From positions 6,971,125 to 7,035,124 of the forward strand of contig CM047429.1 of NCBI GenBank assembly GCA_026168455.1: 64,000 nt of DNA. The letters are read 5' to 3'. This DNA is from Theocolax elegans. Taxonomy: Eukaryota > Arthropoda > Insecta > Hymenoptera > Cerocephalidae. This document shows positions 10,743 through 22,500 of this stretch, piece by piece; position 1 is the first letter of the stretch; every line of letters starts with the position of its first letter. Both the position numbers and the translations under genes were made by a program. The notes under the pieces were generated by a model that ran no database searches, was not told where the DNA came from, and saw nothing but the letters and a program-made list of their open reading frames with translations.

Positions 10743-11114
10743 TTACAATAATCGTTCGTTTGATTGGTCCGACTTGAATGTATTTGGGGGTTGCATGTTT
10801 GTAATATTTTGTCTGAATTCGGTCTGTAAGTTTTCGACAACGTGTGCGGTTGAAGGTTCTATTTTTGGCGGTACGGATGTGGTACTATTGCTTAGGTGTT
10901 TAGCTAAAAGAAAATGTTTTTGGTGAATGCTTAATCGTTCGAAAATTTTATTTATTTTCTTAATGTTGCCAAAATTTATGACTAATTCGAGGTCCTCAAG
11001 GCTATCCATCGACCGAACCGGAGGAAGGGAAGTTCTTCGTGTTTTGGGTATGGCTCCGGTAGATGCTAGGTTTTTTTCACTACAACTCCTACCGAAAAAT
11101 CCGGATGACGGCAT
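10743..11114 (-). pseudogene. Gag N-terminal region, Gypsy-1 (probable)
   Basis: A 123-residue minus-strand ORF with a basic, Ser/Pro-rich start and a helical segment (LEDLELVINFGNIKKINKIF) sits just before the Gag capsid frame. I recognise no domain. Position and codon quality suggest it is the N-terminal matrix-like part of the same gag. Confidence 0.4.
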
Positions 11115-11424
11115 ATTTATTGTTGATGACTTCTTATATTTTTATTGTTTATATTTGTTGTTTCTATTGCGACCTATAGGCGATGCACTAACTGACAATT
11201 CATATTGTAATGATAAATATAAGGATGCTATAATCGCAAGTAGGTATACATATATTATTATTAGTAATTGTTTATTAGTAATCGAAGGTTGTTCAGAATA
11301 TTTTCACGAATAATTAATTTTGTACGTTCGAGATTCGCGAATAGCAAGGAATTCTCACAATTTGTAAGGTTGTCAGTTCAATCGACTTTAACGACTGATG
11401 TTGCGCTGTTCTGGTTGCGTTGAA

Positions 11425-11546
11425 GATGTCCCTCCAGCGATGGAGCAGGCGCTCGTGTTGGGTAGATGACCTTTCAGCGGTGCAGCAGGCGCTCGTGTTT
11501 GGGCAGATGGCCTTCCAGCGGTGAAGCAAGCGTTCGTGTTGGGGCA
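11425..11546. repeat. 41-bp minisatellite, three units
   Basis: Units of 40, 41 and 41 bp start at 11425, 11465 and 11506, each opening GATG and holding a CAGCGxTGxAGCAxGCG core. A degenerate fourth start follows at 11547. It lies upstream (in element sense) of Gypsy-1 gag, so it may be part of the leader or LTR. Confidence 0.75.
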
Positions 11547-11729
11547 GATGCCCTTTAAATGCTGAACGATGTCTATGATAAGCAATCTATAACAGCAAAG
11601 TGATAACAGGCAGATGCCTTTGCGTTGTAGCAGACATCAGCGACAAGCACGAATTCCTTTAGATGCGTATATGCAGCATGTAATGTGTCCCTTTGTTCTT
11701 CAGAACAATAGTTTTTCGGCGATTCTTCT

Positions 11730-11900
11730 GATAGTTCCCACCAGGGATGCCAATTTTTCTTTTACGTACGTAGGGTGGGTGGTATTACCGTTGGTTCGTC
11801 TAATCGACGAACTGCAATGAAGAATTGAATTGTGTTACTTATAGGTTCTTTATTAACAACACAGAACACATAGTTTATGCATGGCGGGATCGACCATCGT
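11730..11900 (-). promoter_or_regulatory. Candidate 5' LTR edge and primer-binding site of Gypsy-1
   Basis: On the minus strand a TTAATAAAG poly(A)-like signal (near 11855) precedes an A-rich end and TGGCATCCCTGGTGGGA (near 11735-11751). A TGG start just after an LTR end is the usual form of a tRNA primer site. The LTR's outer boundary is unclear and no partner LTR was found. Confidence 0.35.
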
Positions 11901-12480
11901 AAATGTATCAAAAAATTAACAAATTGTAAATTTTCATACATTTCAGGCGTTATTTGCAGATTATAAGGTTGATAAAAAATGTTTTTCACTAAAAAAATTA
12001 CTGGTTTAAAGTGCAACTATTCTCTTCGCTTTTCTTCACATTTTGAGTGTACAGTCTATTTTTTGAGTATACATTATATTAGCCATAAAATTCTGAAAAA
12101 AATCGAGAACAAATTTGTTTCTCAAAGTTTGGTGTTTTTTGTTTATATTGGTCTTATCATTTTTTCTTTAAATCTGGCCAAAATTTTGACAAGGGATTCT
12201 GACAGCAGAAAATCTTACGTCAGAATGTCTAGAAGCAAATTTTTTTTGTAACACGCATGAATTTTGCGTTTTGGCGCCCTCAAAATAGGGTCTAAAGTAT
12301 CCCTTTAGCAACCGGCGGGTGCAAAAGTACTTTAGCGCTGCCGAGATTCAACAAACAACAAAACTCATAATCTTATTTGCTCCCTAGATTTAGCGCAATG
12401 GTGCGTGCGTGCTTCCGCGTATGCGTGTACATATATACATATATACTGGTGTGTGTATAATATTAAGCTCTATAAAAAGT
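11900..12480. other. AT-rich intergenic DNA; nothing recognised
   Basis: Short chance ORFs only. Around 12250-12400 the GC content rises slightly, but no protein or RNA signal is visible. Confidence 0.5.
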
Positions 12481-14350
12481 TTCTACAATTGAAATTATTG
12501 AAATCAAACTAGCAGCGGCAAGTATTTTATAGATATCAACAGAAATTTTTTATTTATTTATTACAGTTTCACTTTCAATAATTTCATTATTAAATATTCC
12601 ACGTTGAATTTGTGCCTCTAGACAGTACTTTATATAAAAAACCTTCTACGAAGGTGTCAACATTCGCAAGTATGGTTTCCAATCACACTTTCAAAAATGT
12701 TATCTATTACTCCCATCCTATTTCTACTTATATTTTGCTTAAACTCCTTAAAAAGTTTTTGCAATAGAAAGTACTGTAATCAAAGCGGAATAATCGTCAA
12801 GTATTTTTTACGATACCATACATTGTATTTTTTTGAATTAAACTTTTATATATTTTGCTTAAACTTTATAATAGGTCTTATTAATTTCCACAAAACTGAT
12901 AAAGAGGAAACTTCTTTTTTTTATCCTCTTTAAATAAACAATGTCTATCCTTCCCGTGCTTTACATCAATAGATAAACAATTTTATAGAATAATAATAAT
13001 TCATTTGTGCCAAAATTTAGAATAATAATAATTCATTTGTGCCAAATTAATTTCTTGATAACTAATAAAAACTAATTTCTCCCTTTTTTATGCTCTTTAA
13101 ATAGAATAATACTTGCACCACCATTGGTTAAGTATTTCAGTTGAGTTATTTTTGATCTACTAATATCCTCTTATATCGATGATAGTTACCCCAATAGACA
13201 GAGTTGCACAGACAAAACTTCGTTAAAACTTGCTACACAATTTTTGAAAACAACTTGTGTTAAACTTGCTAACAAGATATTACATAATAGTGACGTGTAC
13301 CTAAATTTTATGTAAAATTGTTAAAAAAAGTTGCAACAAATAATTGCTATAAATTTGCTAACGAATAAGGACGCAGATTTAGATTAATTTGTTATTTAAC
13401 TCTGCTGCACGAGTTGATATAATTTTGGTATGTATGTGCTAAGAAATATATCATAATCTAAGAAATTCTTTTTCAGCAAATTGGTAGCAAAATTAAATCA
13501 GTAAATGCTTACATAGTGCAGTATACTGCAACAAGATTTGATGATAATTTGTTGCTATTTTGCAATCATGAAAATAATAATTTCAATGTATTTTTTATTC
13601 AAGAAAATCTGTGTTTTTGTGAATTATTTCAAGTTTTGTTACTTTTTTGCAATTTTAAGAGTCTAACACATTTACTAGTTGTGGCGATGCGACGTGCGAT
13701 CTAGTTGCACAAAAATAATATAAGTATTCTATTATATTTACTTAAAATATTATTTCAACAAAATAAAAGCACATTTATAGCAATACTTGCTATTTAAAAA
13801 GTAATAATTTTATGCAACAATTGACTTTAATTTTATATAAATTTGCTGTCACTATTTTCATGTAAATGATTTGAAGCAAATTTATAATAAATAAGGACTT
13901 ATATTGACGCAAATTTTGGATAAACAGGTACAAATTTTTTTTGCAAATTTGCTGTCAATTTGCAATCACATGTCTATTGGGGATAGTAGGTTATTGTGTA
14001 AAATAATATGGTCAAATAAAGCATTCTAATGTTTTACATCTAAACTAAAATGTATTTCAGATATATTAATAATTAAACTTTGTAAAAACATTCTACAATT
14101 GAAAATCAAAGTAAAAGCGACAAGTATTTCTCTTCATCTGCAATTGAAAGGACTGAAATCAAACTGGAATCGACAAGTATTTTGAACCATGCCATAGATA
14201 TATTTTAAATATATTTTAAATAAACATTTTTATACATATATTTATTAGTTTAACTTCGTAAAAAATTTCTGCAATTGGAAGCACTGAAATCAAAATAGAA
14301 ATGACAAATATTTCTCTTCATGGTGTTTTTCTAATCACACATTCAAAATT
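12480..14350 (+). repeat. Dispersed AT-rich repeat block (copy A)
   Basis: This block shares long stretches with 42950-44132 (same strand) and with 59745-60690 (opposite strand), for example the CTTTAAATAxACAATGTCTA region and the CACCAxxGGTTAAGTATTTC region. It carries several copies of a ~50-bp motif (ACAATTGAAAxTACTGAAATC then CGACAAGTATTT), near 12485, 12761, 14140 and 14270. It contains the 794-bp TIR element. No protein is encoded. Confidence 0.7.
13189..13982. mobile_element. Non-autonomous TIR DNA transposon, 794 bp
   Basis: It starts CCCCAATAGACA and ends with the exact complement TGTCTATTGGGG. Flanking ATAGT(T)A sequences look like a target duplication. The related repeat near 59750 lacks the insertion at the matching point, giving an empty site. 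The inside is AT-rich with many TTGC and GCAA words and no transposase. Confidence 0.75.
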
Positions 14351-14359
14351 GTTATCTGT

Positions 14360-15640
14360 CTGATAAATTTTAAAGTATAATTAACTATTTTTAAGTAAGC
14401 ACTATGTAGTAAATTATGATAATTTCGTAACTATACAGCCTTTTAATACTGGTTTTTTATTTTTACAATAGCAACTTATCAGCAACCCAGGAAGGTTGCA
14501 GTTCGGTTGCTATTTATTCGCCAGGGATGATGTTTTCTTTAGAAAGCATTATTTTATATAACGTAGATTTCTTTAGAATGAAAAATGTTTTACAGAAAAT
14601 ATTTTATGACATGAAATGCACATTTTATCTGTTTATAAGTATCTTAATTATATAATTTTTTCCAATATTATTTTCAAAGTAATATTTTTTGTGGTTTACT
14701 TATTACATTATTTGCTGAGGTACTGCCATCTAAATAATATTACCCTCTTATTACCATACATCAATTGTATAATTTTCTACATTATCGGTAATTTATTTAT
14801 TTCTCGCGTTTCCCTAGCAACGTCTCTGATTGGTGGGCCATGATACATCATAGTAAGCGCTCATTGGTGGGCCTTCTGTCGTTTGGGCTTTTTGTCATGG
14901 ACTCAGTCGTTGTTAAATTTGCCAATGAAATGGGTAATTATACCATCGCAAAGTGGCATTGTCCGCGATACTTACTTACCGCAATGTTTTGTGCCATTTA
15001 ATAGTAAATAGCCAATATAAATAATAAAAGAATGTAATAAATTTTTATTTATTTTTTAACAATCCACTTATTTATCAAGTCTAAACTATTAGGCTACTCA
15101 TTTATTAGTTTAAAAATTCTTAGTTTAAAAATCTCAAACTTTACTTCATATAGCAAGCGCTTATTGGCCTTGTTAACTTTTTTCATATACTGTATTCTGT
15201 CTCATTTGTTTAGTCATTATTAAAGAAAAAAAAAATTATTATTACTGGATAAATCATGAAAATATACTTGCACGATTAGTGCCGTCGGCTTCGCCTCAGA
15301 CATTTGTTTGGCAGTGCACGAATTTGAAACTTTATACTATTCCTGAATATTACTATAAAAAATACCGGGAGCTAATATGCCTGGTGAGAGGTTCAACTTG
15401 TATCAAAAGTACTATTCTAGCTAAAATTCAATCCAATATCCTATTTATTATTTCAACTGGTTATTTTCAACCGAGGTAAAAAAAAGTATGTATCAATAGA
15501 CAGAGTGTTACCAATGCAACTGTTTATTTGAATTTTATTCAACGGTATCCTATAAGTAATTAAAATGATAACATTTTGTGTACGTGTATCAAATATTTAA
15601 CTCAAAAAATATTATTAATGCAATAAAATACCTGGCAGAA
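14360..15640. other. AT-rich intergenic DNA; nothing firm
   Basis: It holds two short related segments, near 14850 and 15150, with the phrase AAGCGCTxATTGG. The one ORF-like stretch at 15279-15479 has no recognisable domain. I see no RNA gene. Confidence 0.45.
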
Positions 15641-16341
15641 GTGGAAATAGCAGCCACGAATAATAATTTCATTAAAACTTTCTCGTGCTGACTTTATCTA
15701 CGCCTTCTCGAAATCGCAATGTAATCGTAAGGGTTGAAATGATGGAAATTTTTCTTTTCTAAATTCCCAAATGGATTTATAAGATGCGCTAGTACGTCTA
15801 GACATAATAATCCAAATGCATGGTACAACCTGTAATTCAATCTTTAAATTATTCAAGTAATTAAAATTAAAATACAAAGTGATAACTCACCGTATGATAT
15901 TTTTTAGCCATTATTGTTAATACGCTTGCACCACACCCTTAATTTTGGGAATAATTTTAAAAGTACCATCTACAAATATATCATTATGTGATTAGAACTC
16001 TTTTAAGAGATTCTTATTATATATAAGTAGATGGTCACTTTTCGACGAAGATTGAAGAAGTTCGAAACCACAGTTTGCTGCCATAAGTGACGGAGTACAT
16101 TTCAAATGGATTCCAAACTCTTCAATGGATCCATATTCATATTTGACTTCTGGGTTTCCTGAACCCTGTTTTGCCCGCAATATCGTTTGCTTTACTGATG
16201 CGTATGAAACAGTAGTACAAATATTGGGATTCCTAATTGAAAAAGTACAACAATTGATACTTGTATTATACATATAGAAAAACCGCTGCCAATTAATTGC
16301 CACATAGCTTCCTAAAATTAACAAGTCGATCATATATATAT
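15640..16341 (-). pseudogene. MULE-type transposase remnant with introns
   Basis: On the minus strand, FVDGTFKIIP (first catalytic Asp) is followed after an apparent intron by VVPCIWIIMSRRTSASYKSI, PLRLHCDFEKA (second Asp) and IRGCYFHFCQ. These are the signature blocks of MULE transposases of insects. The intron candidate runs from GTGAGT (about 15891) to TTACAG (about 15830); frame LTIMAKKYHT joins VVPCIW across it. A second GTATTT...TTATAG candidate follows. Upstream coding (16300-15990) is diverged, a stop precedes the DGTF motif, and the solo LTR abuts the 5' side. Confidence 0.7.
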
Positions 16342-17633
16342 TGTAACGGGGTCTGCCTCTAATTAAGACCGAAATTAGAAGCATGGCCATAGGGGCCACG
16401 GCATGGGGTCTCTACCTCTCTCGATGCGGTCAATGCGGCCCGCGCGTACCGATGTGCTTACCTCGGCCGCACTGTGCAATACCGGTACCTCCGTTAAATC
16501 GGGCGGTTTTTCCTTGCCGTCCGGGTATGATGACACGGGGAGCACCGCGCTCTCCGTCTTTGTTTCTCGGTCTTACCTTTACCTTAGCCTCCGAGTACGT
16601 GAACTCGAGAGGTTCATTACTCGGCGTGAGTCTCGCCTCTACAAAGTGGTTTTATAATATTCCGAATTCTACAGACAACAAGATACATACACGCAAAAGT
16701 AAATAAACTCAAGTTGAAGATTTAATCACGTTCGATTTATTAAATGAAATCAAAGGATAAACGGGTAACAACTAAAGAAGTTTATAAATAAATACAATAA
16801 GGTGTGCGGTTGTGTCATATATACGTTAGGCGAAGTTCCAAATAATGGTATCTCGTAATAGTGTCTCGTATGAAGTCGCGTCGATCCCGCGGCGGGATCG
16901 TCCTAAGCTAAACCACGAGGAAAGCTTATAACAAGGTTCACTTCTAAGTATTAGAGTGAGAGAGACGGGAGTCGCCGGCCGAGTCGTCCCTTCTCTCTCG
17001 CTCTCGATTTTGAACGCGTTGCCCGCTTGCAACGATGATCCGCTCGCGATCACGCGGTATTAAAGTAAGGGATTTTATCCCAACTTACGCTTGATGTGGC
17101 GTCCTTACAATGTCCCGGACGCCAACTACGCCTTAGGCCTCCTAGCCGTCTATCGGGCAGGTAGCCTTCTCGTAGAGGCAAAGGACCAAGGAAAAACACA
17201 GAAGGGGAGACGGCGGAGCACGTCGCGCACCGTCTCCTTCGTAGCACGATTCCCACACGAACCACTACGTCGAGCCCCGCTTCCTTGGACTCGCTGCGTT
17301 CCTTTCGTCTACGGCGATAACACGCGTACCCCGGGAAACGTACCGATCCTCGATGGCTCGTCTGCGTCGCGGTAGAGTTTCCTCGCACGTATCGTTTACT
17401 CGCTCGAAGCACGGCCCAGCTGAACCGTAGCGTAGACCGTCCTTCGCAGTACCCTGTCGTACTCTTACTGAATTTTCCGTGGGCCATCTAGAGGTCCTCT
17501 CTCCCTCCCTTACGCACGGATCGTTGTTTGTTCGCCGCGCCGTTTCCGAGAAAAGCAATTATATGGAATGCTCGCGTTTACTAAACGATATTAATTTAAT
17601 TCAAAACGTCTTTTAATAATTAATATCGTTACA
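16342..17633. mobile_element. Solo LTR (TGTAACG...CGTTACA family), 1.29 kb
   Basis: It begins TGTAACGGGGTC and ends TAATATCGTTACA, with ATAT duplicated on both sides (16338-16341, 17634-17637), though TA-rich flanks make that weak. The ends match the LTRs at 31157-32184 and 32522-33610. It is GC-rich, and internal ORFs are chance. No internal element sequence remains. Confidence 0.7.
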
Positions 17634-17677
17634 ATATATATATATTGTAACGATATTAATTATTAAAAGACGTTTTG
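17602..17677. repeat. 32-bp inverted repeat at solo LTR end
   Basis: The last 32 bases of the solo LTR (17602-17633) recur in inverse orientation at 17646-17677, separated by 12 bases of AT repeat. It looks like the start of a second, head-to-head LTR copy or a fold-back replication product. Confidence 0.85.
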
Positions 17678-17684
17678 TATTTTA

Positions 17685-17715
<31 letters not shown>

Positions 17716-17717
<2 letters not shown>

Positions 17718-17895
17718 CCCCACCGGGTGTTATGCAGCCCGACGTGTTACTGTCCAATAACCCTATCTCCCTTACACCCACTGGGAGTATGGCAGGTTTA
17801 TGCAGCCCGGGCTGCATAACCCCGAAGGTCTCTGTCGCACGTGCTAAAGTAAGCATCTTCCCTCTCTTTCTTGGGCTGCATAAACCCCTATTGGG

Positions 17896-17898
<3 letters not shown>
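17716..17898. mobile_element. Short MITE-like element inside a TA microsatellite
   Basis: A ~180-bp GC-rich island lies between two long TA runs. Its ends are imperfect inverted repeats sharing TATGCAGCCC. The centre has a near-perfect palindrome around GCAGCCCGGGCTGC. The sequence TGTATTTTACTTA before the TA run recurs inverted after it, so the microsatellite itself is palindromic. No coding capacity. Confidence 0.55.
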
Positions 17899-17949
<51 letters not shown>

Positions 17950-17962
<13 letters not shown>

Positions 17963-18940
17963 TAAAATACAATATTATTTTATTAATTGTAATTTTATTC
18001 TCTTCCAGCTAGAAATTGGTTTTATTATATTAAAAAATTTTCATTTAATTCTTCATTTAAAATAATTCTTTATTTTTGTTCAGAAATAATTATTAACGGG
18101 ATGTCGAACCCAAATTACAGGGATCTGCACCTTCGAACATAATTATATTTAAAATAGTAAATTAAAAATCTGAAACAATTCATAAGAGTAGCTTAAAGCA
18201 TTAGCGAGGGCATGACGTTATCATTTTTTAAGAAAAGAATAATTTTTTTAATAATTGAATAAACAATTTTTCGTCAGTACTTACCATAGTCAAGAAAAGT
18301 ACAAACTTTCAACGTAAACATCATTATTAAATTATTGATTTAAAAATCTGGAAAAATTTTGGTAGATTGTTTAAAACACGCCTAAGGTACGGCGTTCAGT
18401 TTTTTTTTAACATTCATTCTTTTGTTTATAAAAGATTATTAAAAATGACCATTTTCCGAGTTTGACAACCCTTTAAACTATACGGTAAAGTACTCATTTG
18501 CGGGACGAAATAGCATAGAACGTAGCTTTCAACAGTGTGTTTTAAGCCTGGAAATTACAGAAAAATATTTTTTTGAAATAATTTTTCGGTATTATATTTA
18601 CTTAAATATGCAGATAAAATGGTATATATTTGCTTCTTTATTTAAAATAGATAATTTCAAAAAATAGAGCATGGGTATCCGTAGTTAGACACTCAAAAGC
18701 GAGGGTAGCTCTTATTGCGGGACAGAAAATCTACGTAAAGTTCGACATAAAAAACTTGTGTGTTCAACATTAGAGACATGAAAATTGGAGGTGCAGATAA
18801 AAATGACCTGACTCTAGCTTAACCTCCAAAATTTTAAACATTCTTTTTTAAATATTTATTGCTATTTTAGCGGAAAAATTTAACAATAAGAAAACATAAA
18901 AAGCAATAATATAATATATAAAGTAAACGTAGAAGAAGGT
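17950..18940. other. AT-rich intergenic DNA; nothing recognised
   Basis: No coding signal, tRNA or repeat structure stands out. Confidence 0.5.
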
Positions 18941-18943
18941 AAC

Positions 18944-19379
18944 ATTCCATTTGTTTTTGGACAAGTTTACGCTTTCTTACGTTTTTTTTACGTTTTTTTA
19001 CGTTTCTCATTTACTGTTTCTTACAGTTACTTACGTTTTATTAACTTTTAATACTATTTTTTACATTTTCATATTTTCGCTATATAAAAACTTTGTTTTA
19101 TTAGTTTTTCCAGACTTTATTAATTCGTAATGAAAGATAATAAAAAGTAATTGAAAATAGCTACTAGCAAGTAACCGCAAAAATAACGTAGTGGTTTACT
19201 TTTTCTTAATTTTCTTTACATTTTCGTACGTTTTCTTACAGTTCTGTTTTTAAATATAACTTTTTGATTACGATGAATATTGCTAAAAAAAGTAAGAAGA
19301 AGTAATAAAATGTAAATAAATGTCACATGACGTAAAAAAGGTAGAAAAACGTAAAGGGTGTCCAAAAACCGATGGAATC
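18944..19379. mobile_element. MITE-like element with imperfect TIRs
   Basis: The left end ATTCCATTTGTTTTTGGACA is matched by the inverted right end ATTCCATCGGTTTTTGGACA. The interior is built of TTACGTTTT-type words on the left and their complements on the right, so the whole can fold back. No transposase. Confidence 0.6.
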
Positions 19380-21100
19380 TTGCGGTTTCTAATCTTTTAT
19401 TACTATCTCTTACGTTTTCTTACTTTTTTATAATTTTCGCTGGAGTGTGAACTGCGCACTTTGTGCTGTGATAAATTTATTCAAATCTAAGTTATTAGCA
19501 TGAACGATTATTTTTATAGCATTTATTCATTTATATAGTAATAGTATAGTAAATATAACCCAACATCGCCTACGACTTTCTGATTTGTCCCACGATTGGG
19601 AATTTTACTTTATTACTTAAATAAATCACTTTAATACCCCCACAAGTTTTTCTCTATGTTTTTTGAAAACTATAAATGTTTATTCTTCTTTCTAGTAATA
19701 CCTACAGTACCTTCTAAAAGTTCATAAATATATTGAATTTATTATTTAATACGTATTTTATTTTACGTTTAACAATACATATCTTTATAAAAAATGTAAT
19801 AAAACAATTATTGAAATAGAATAATGAAGGTAATTTCGTCAAATTCCTATTAATATTACTTAAAATCTGATGTTTCAAATATTCAAAGAATTTTTCCATC
19901 ATAATAAGAAAATTCTGTTCAATCAGATTCAATTTTTCATCAACTGGCATAGAATATTTTTGATAGTATCAATTAAATCTATAAAAAAGTATCTTCTTTT
20001 GTATTTCTTTTAATTTTCTTCAGGAAATTTGTTTAGTTAAACATTATTTCACTTAGTAAGTAAATAAAATTTTAATAATTTTAACATTTTGGATTATAAT
20101 CTTTTTCTCGAAAATTAGTTCATAAAATATTTTGAAATTTTTACAGCATAATGCTATTATTATGTTCTATAACCATGATTTTTCAGTGCATTTTATAAAT
20201 TATTTTCATATGATTGATATGAGCAATTAAATATTTTTTACAAAAATATATAATCCTTAATAATTTAGCTAATAGTAAATATGTTGAGCTGAAAAAAAAT
20301 AGGGAACAAAACTATAAAAACTATTGACTTATTATGAAAGAAAATTCTTGGGATATTTTAAAAAGAAAATTCTGAGTAATATTAATCGAAAATTGACGAA
20401 ATTACCTTTATTTACCTTTTTTTACCTTTTTTTAAGTATTACACAATAAATTGTCCGAAATGTTTCTGCCCATTAATAGAAATACATAAAACACAGAATT
20501 TACCGACCCCTTATATATGCAAAGCTCACTCATATTTTAAACTTTTATATTTTCGAAACTATTTATAATAATAATAATAATAGTTTTTTTATCTATTTTT
20601 TTATTTATTTATTAGTTAGAAACTATCATCTTCAAATAAATTTTAACTATATCTTCTTATAAAAAAAATCTAGAAAATATTGTTAGAAAAATCAAGTCAC
20701 TTTTATTTTATTTTTTTTTCTTATTTGAGAATTATATCACTACCACAATGCTAGCAAATTGCAGGCAAAACCTTAGCATATGCCCTGCATAATGCTGGCA
20801 CGCGTAGTGCAAAAGCGCGTCGTTTGGGCTGGGCTCGACAAACATTAAGCAAATTGATGTTACAAAGCCGGGGTACAGAACCGCCAGGCACGCGTCATGA
20901 ATGCTGTCATTTCGTCGACATTTTGCCGAGTCAATGTTATCTGTTGTTAGTCAAAGTGTTAGTGGGTCCACCGAGTTGTTGGTGGCGTAAAGATTAAAAA
21001 AAATTGCCAAAAGCCGCCAGGAATGTTTCTGGTAGCCGCATTGAAATTTATATACTAGAATATTCGTAAATGTAAGTTAAATTATTCGACATTAGGTTTT
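19380..21100. other. AT-rich DNA, then possible BEL/Pao leader
   Basis: Bases 19380-20700 are AT-rich without coding signal; 20024-20284 is the template copied into 24625-24885. From 20740 the base composition rises, and a TGGTGGCGTAAAG stretch near 20979 could be the leader/primer site of the BEL/Pao element that starts coding at ~21112. Confidence 0.4.
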
Positions 21101-21111
21101 TACTTATTAAT

Positions 21112-21560
21112 TTGGAGGATGCTATGTCAGGTTTATTTACGAGTTTATTGATCAACAAGCTAGATCTGCCCAAATTCTCCGGTCGATTTTATAATTGGGG
21201 GAGTTTTTGTGACTTGTACACATTATTAGTATGCAACGAGTTAGTGAAGGATGTAGTGACTAACAACGCAAATTTCACCTCTACCTTGGAAACGCTCAAT
21301 AACCGATTTTATAACCAGTGCATAATGGTAAATAATCACCTTCATGCGGTCATGAACTTACGGCGGACGAAGCGCAGCGCATGGTACACGCTTTGAGTAA
21401 CTTAAATATGCTTGCACAATCTTGTGATTTTATGCTCGTCTGTTTAATCTCGAATAGCCTTATGATACAGAATTGCATATAGTTGGGAATCCGAATTAAG
21501 CGCGTCTGATCAGATTATCGTTGATCACGCCGTCGCGGATAATACGATGTCGCTCCGTTT
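21112..21560 (+). pseudogene. BEL/Pao gag (DUF1759-like)
   Basis: The ORF reads INKLDLPKFSGRFYNWGSF and continues CDLYTLLV, the classic LPKxxLPxFSGxxxxWxxFxDxF signature of BEL/Pao Gag. After an internal deletion comes LETLNNRFYNQCIMVNNHLH AVMNL-like sequence, the second conserved block (RF-N-R-x-I-V-N-H). Beyond 21396 the frame is lost, though the similarity continues. Confidence 0.8.
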
Positions 21561-21929
21561 TTGGCGAAACGCGCTGGAGCTCTGAACGCTATAATTACTG
21601 ATTCTCATAATAAATCGAGAACTTTAACAAAAGATAATTAAATTATTTTACTCTAGTCACAGGCAATCGCATAGAAAATCAATCATCAAAATTTGCTCCT
21701 ATCGAGCCGAATCGGATTTACTGCGTAATTGTCATCCATATGCCGTGAACAATATCATTCCTTACTAGACCGCTCAGAAGTACCGTCGCTCGATCGATGT
21801 CATGATTTCTAATGAGCTCACATCGCGGATCCACTTTTTTATTTATATCACTCTATCGCGGTCATCTTAGAAGTATATGTATATAGCTAATTATTTAAGT
21901 CTGGCTAAAAGTGGTGGCCCTCACGTAAA

Positions 21930-22480
21930 TTGACCGCACAAAATCCCGTATTTGGATGGGTAATTTGTGGAACAATTGAGCGAGTCGCGAAACAGCTGAC
22001 GAACGATGAATATGGTCACTGCAAACTTGGGAATTTAAAGAAGCGCCGTTGCACATCAAGGAATTACAGCCCGATGAAGAGGCAAGTGAAAATTTACTCC
22101 GTGAAATGCGCAGCTGCTACAAAGATGGAAGGTACACCGTACCTTTGCAATCGGAACCACGGAACGTAAAATAACTCTGGATTCGTAAAATATTCTTAAA
22201 ATTTTAAAATTTACCGCGGGCCCCGAAGCTAGCATCCACAGAAACTTTATAGAATTTATGAAAACTTACGAATAGCTTTGGCATATTTGTCCCTCTTTCA
22301 GAAATGATTAATCCCAAAACGTGATATCTGCCTCATTATGGAGATATGTAAAGCTCTTCAACCCAATGGAAGTTACGTATAGTTTTCAATGTATCGCGCC
22401 ACACGTACAATCAACATTCGTTAAATACATTTATATTGCCTGATCCGGTACTACAGCATAACTTGTGTGACATTGTTACA
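21930..22480 (+). pseudogene. BEL/Pao protease end and RT start
   Basis: AQNPVFGWVICG matches the AQxTxFGWxLSG motif that ends the BEL protease. In other frames follow LLREMRSCYKDGRYTVPL and a YLPHYG segment, then KLRIVFNVSRHT, SLNTFILPDPVLQ and CDIV. These are the RT fingers motifs (YLPHHxV, LRVVFDAS, SLND-L-GP-LQ). Several stops and frame changes are present. Confidence 0.75.
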
Positions 22481-22500
22481 TGTCACTTAGAAATAAAATA

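Larger units (their letters stand above)
4480..11830 (-). mobile_element. Ty3/gypsy LTR retrotransposon fossil (Gypsy-1)
   Basis: On the minus strand the order is candidate 5' LTR edge/primer site (about 11750), gag (11114-9647), protease (9295-8825), RT start (8582-8165), OTU-like domain (8163-7580), integrase zinc domain (6870-6640), solo-LTR insertion (5514-6632), integrase core and C-terminus (5508-4700). The RT palm and RNase H are missing: the frame goes straight from the RT FRQLNEATI-like motif to the pre-OTU linker. Many stops make it defective. A clear 3' LTR was not found. Confidence 0.8.

Noticed and set aside
16383..17558. Several GC-rich ORFs up to 145 residues on both strands
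   Set aside because: All lie inside the solo LTR, overlap each other on opposite strands and show no domain.
17674..18065. ORFs with long IYIYIY runs
   Set aside because: They are translations of TA microsatellites.
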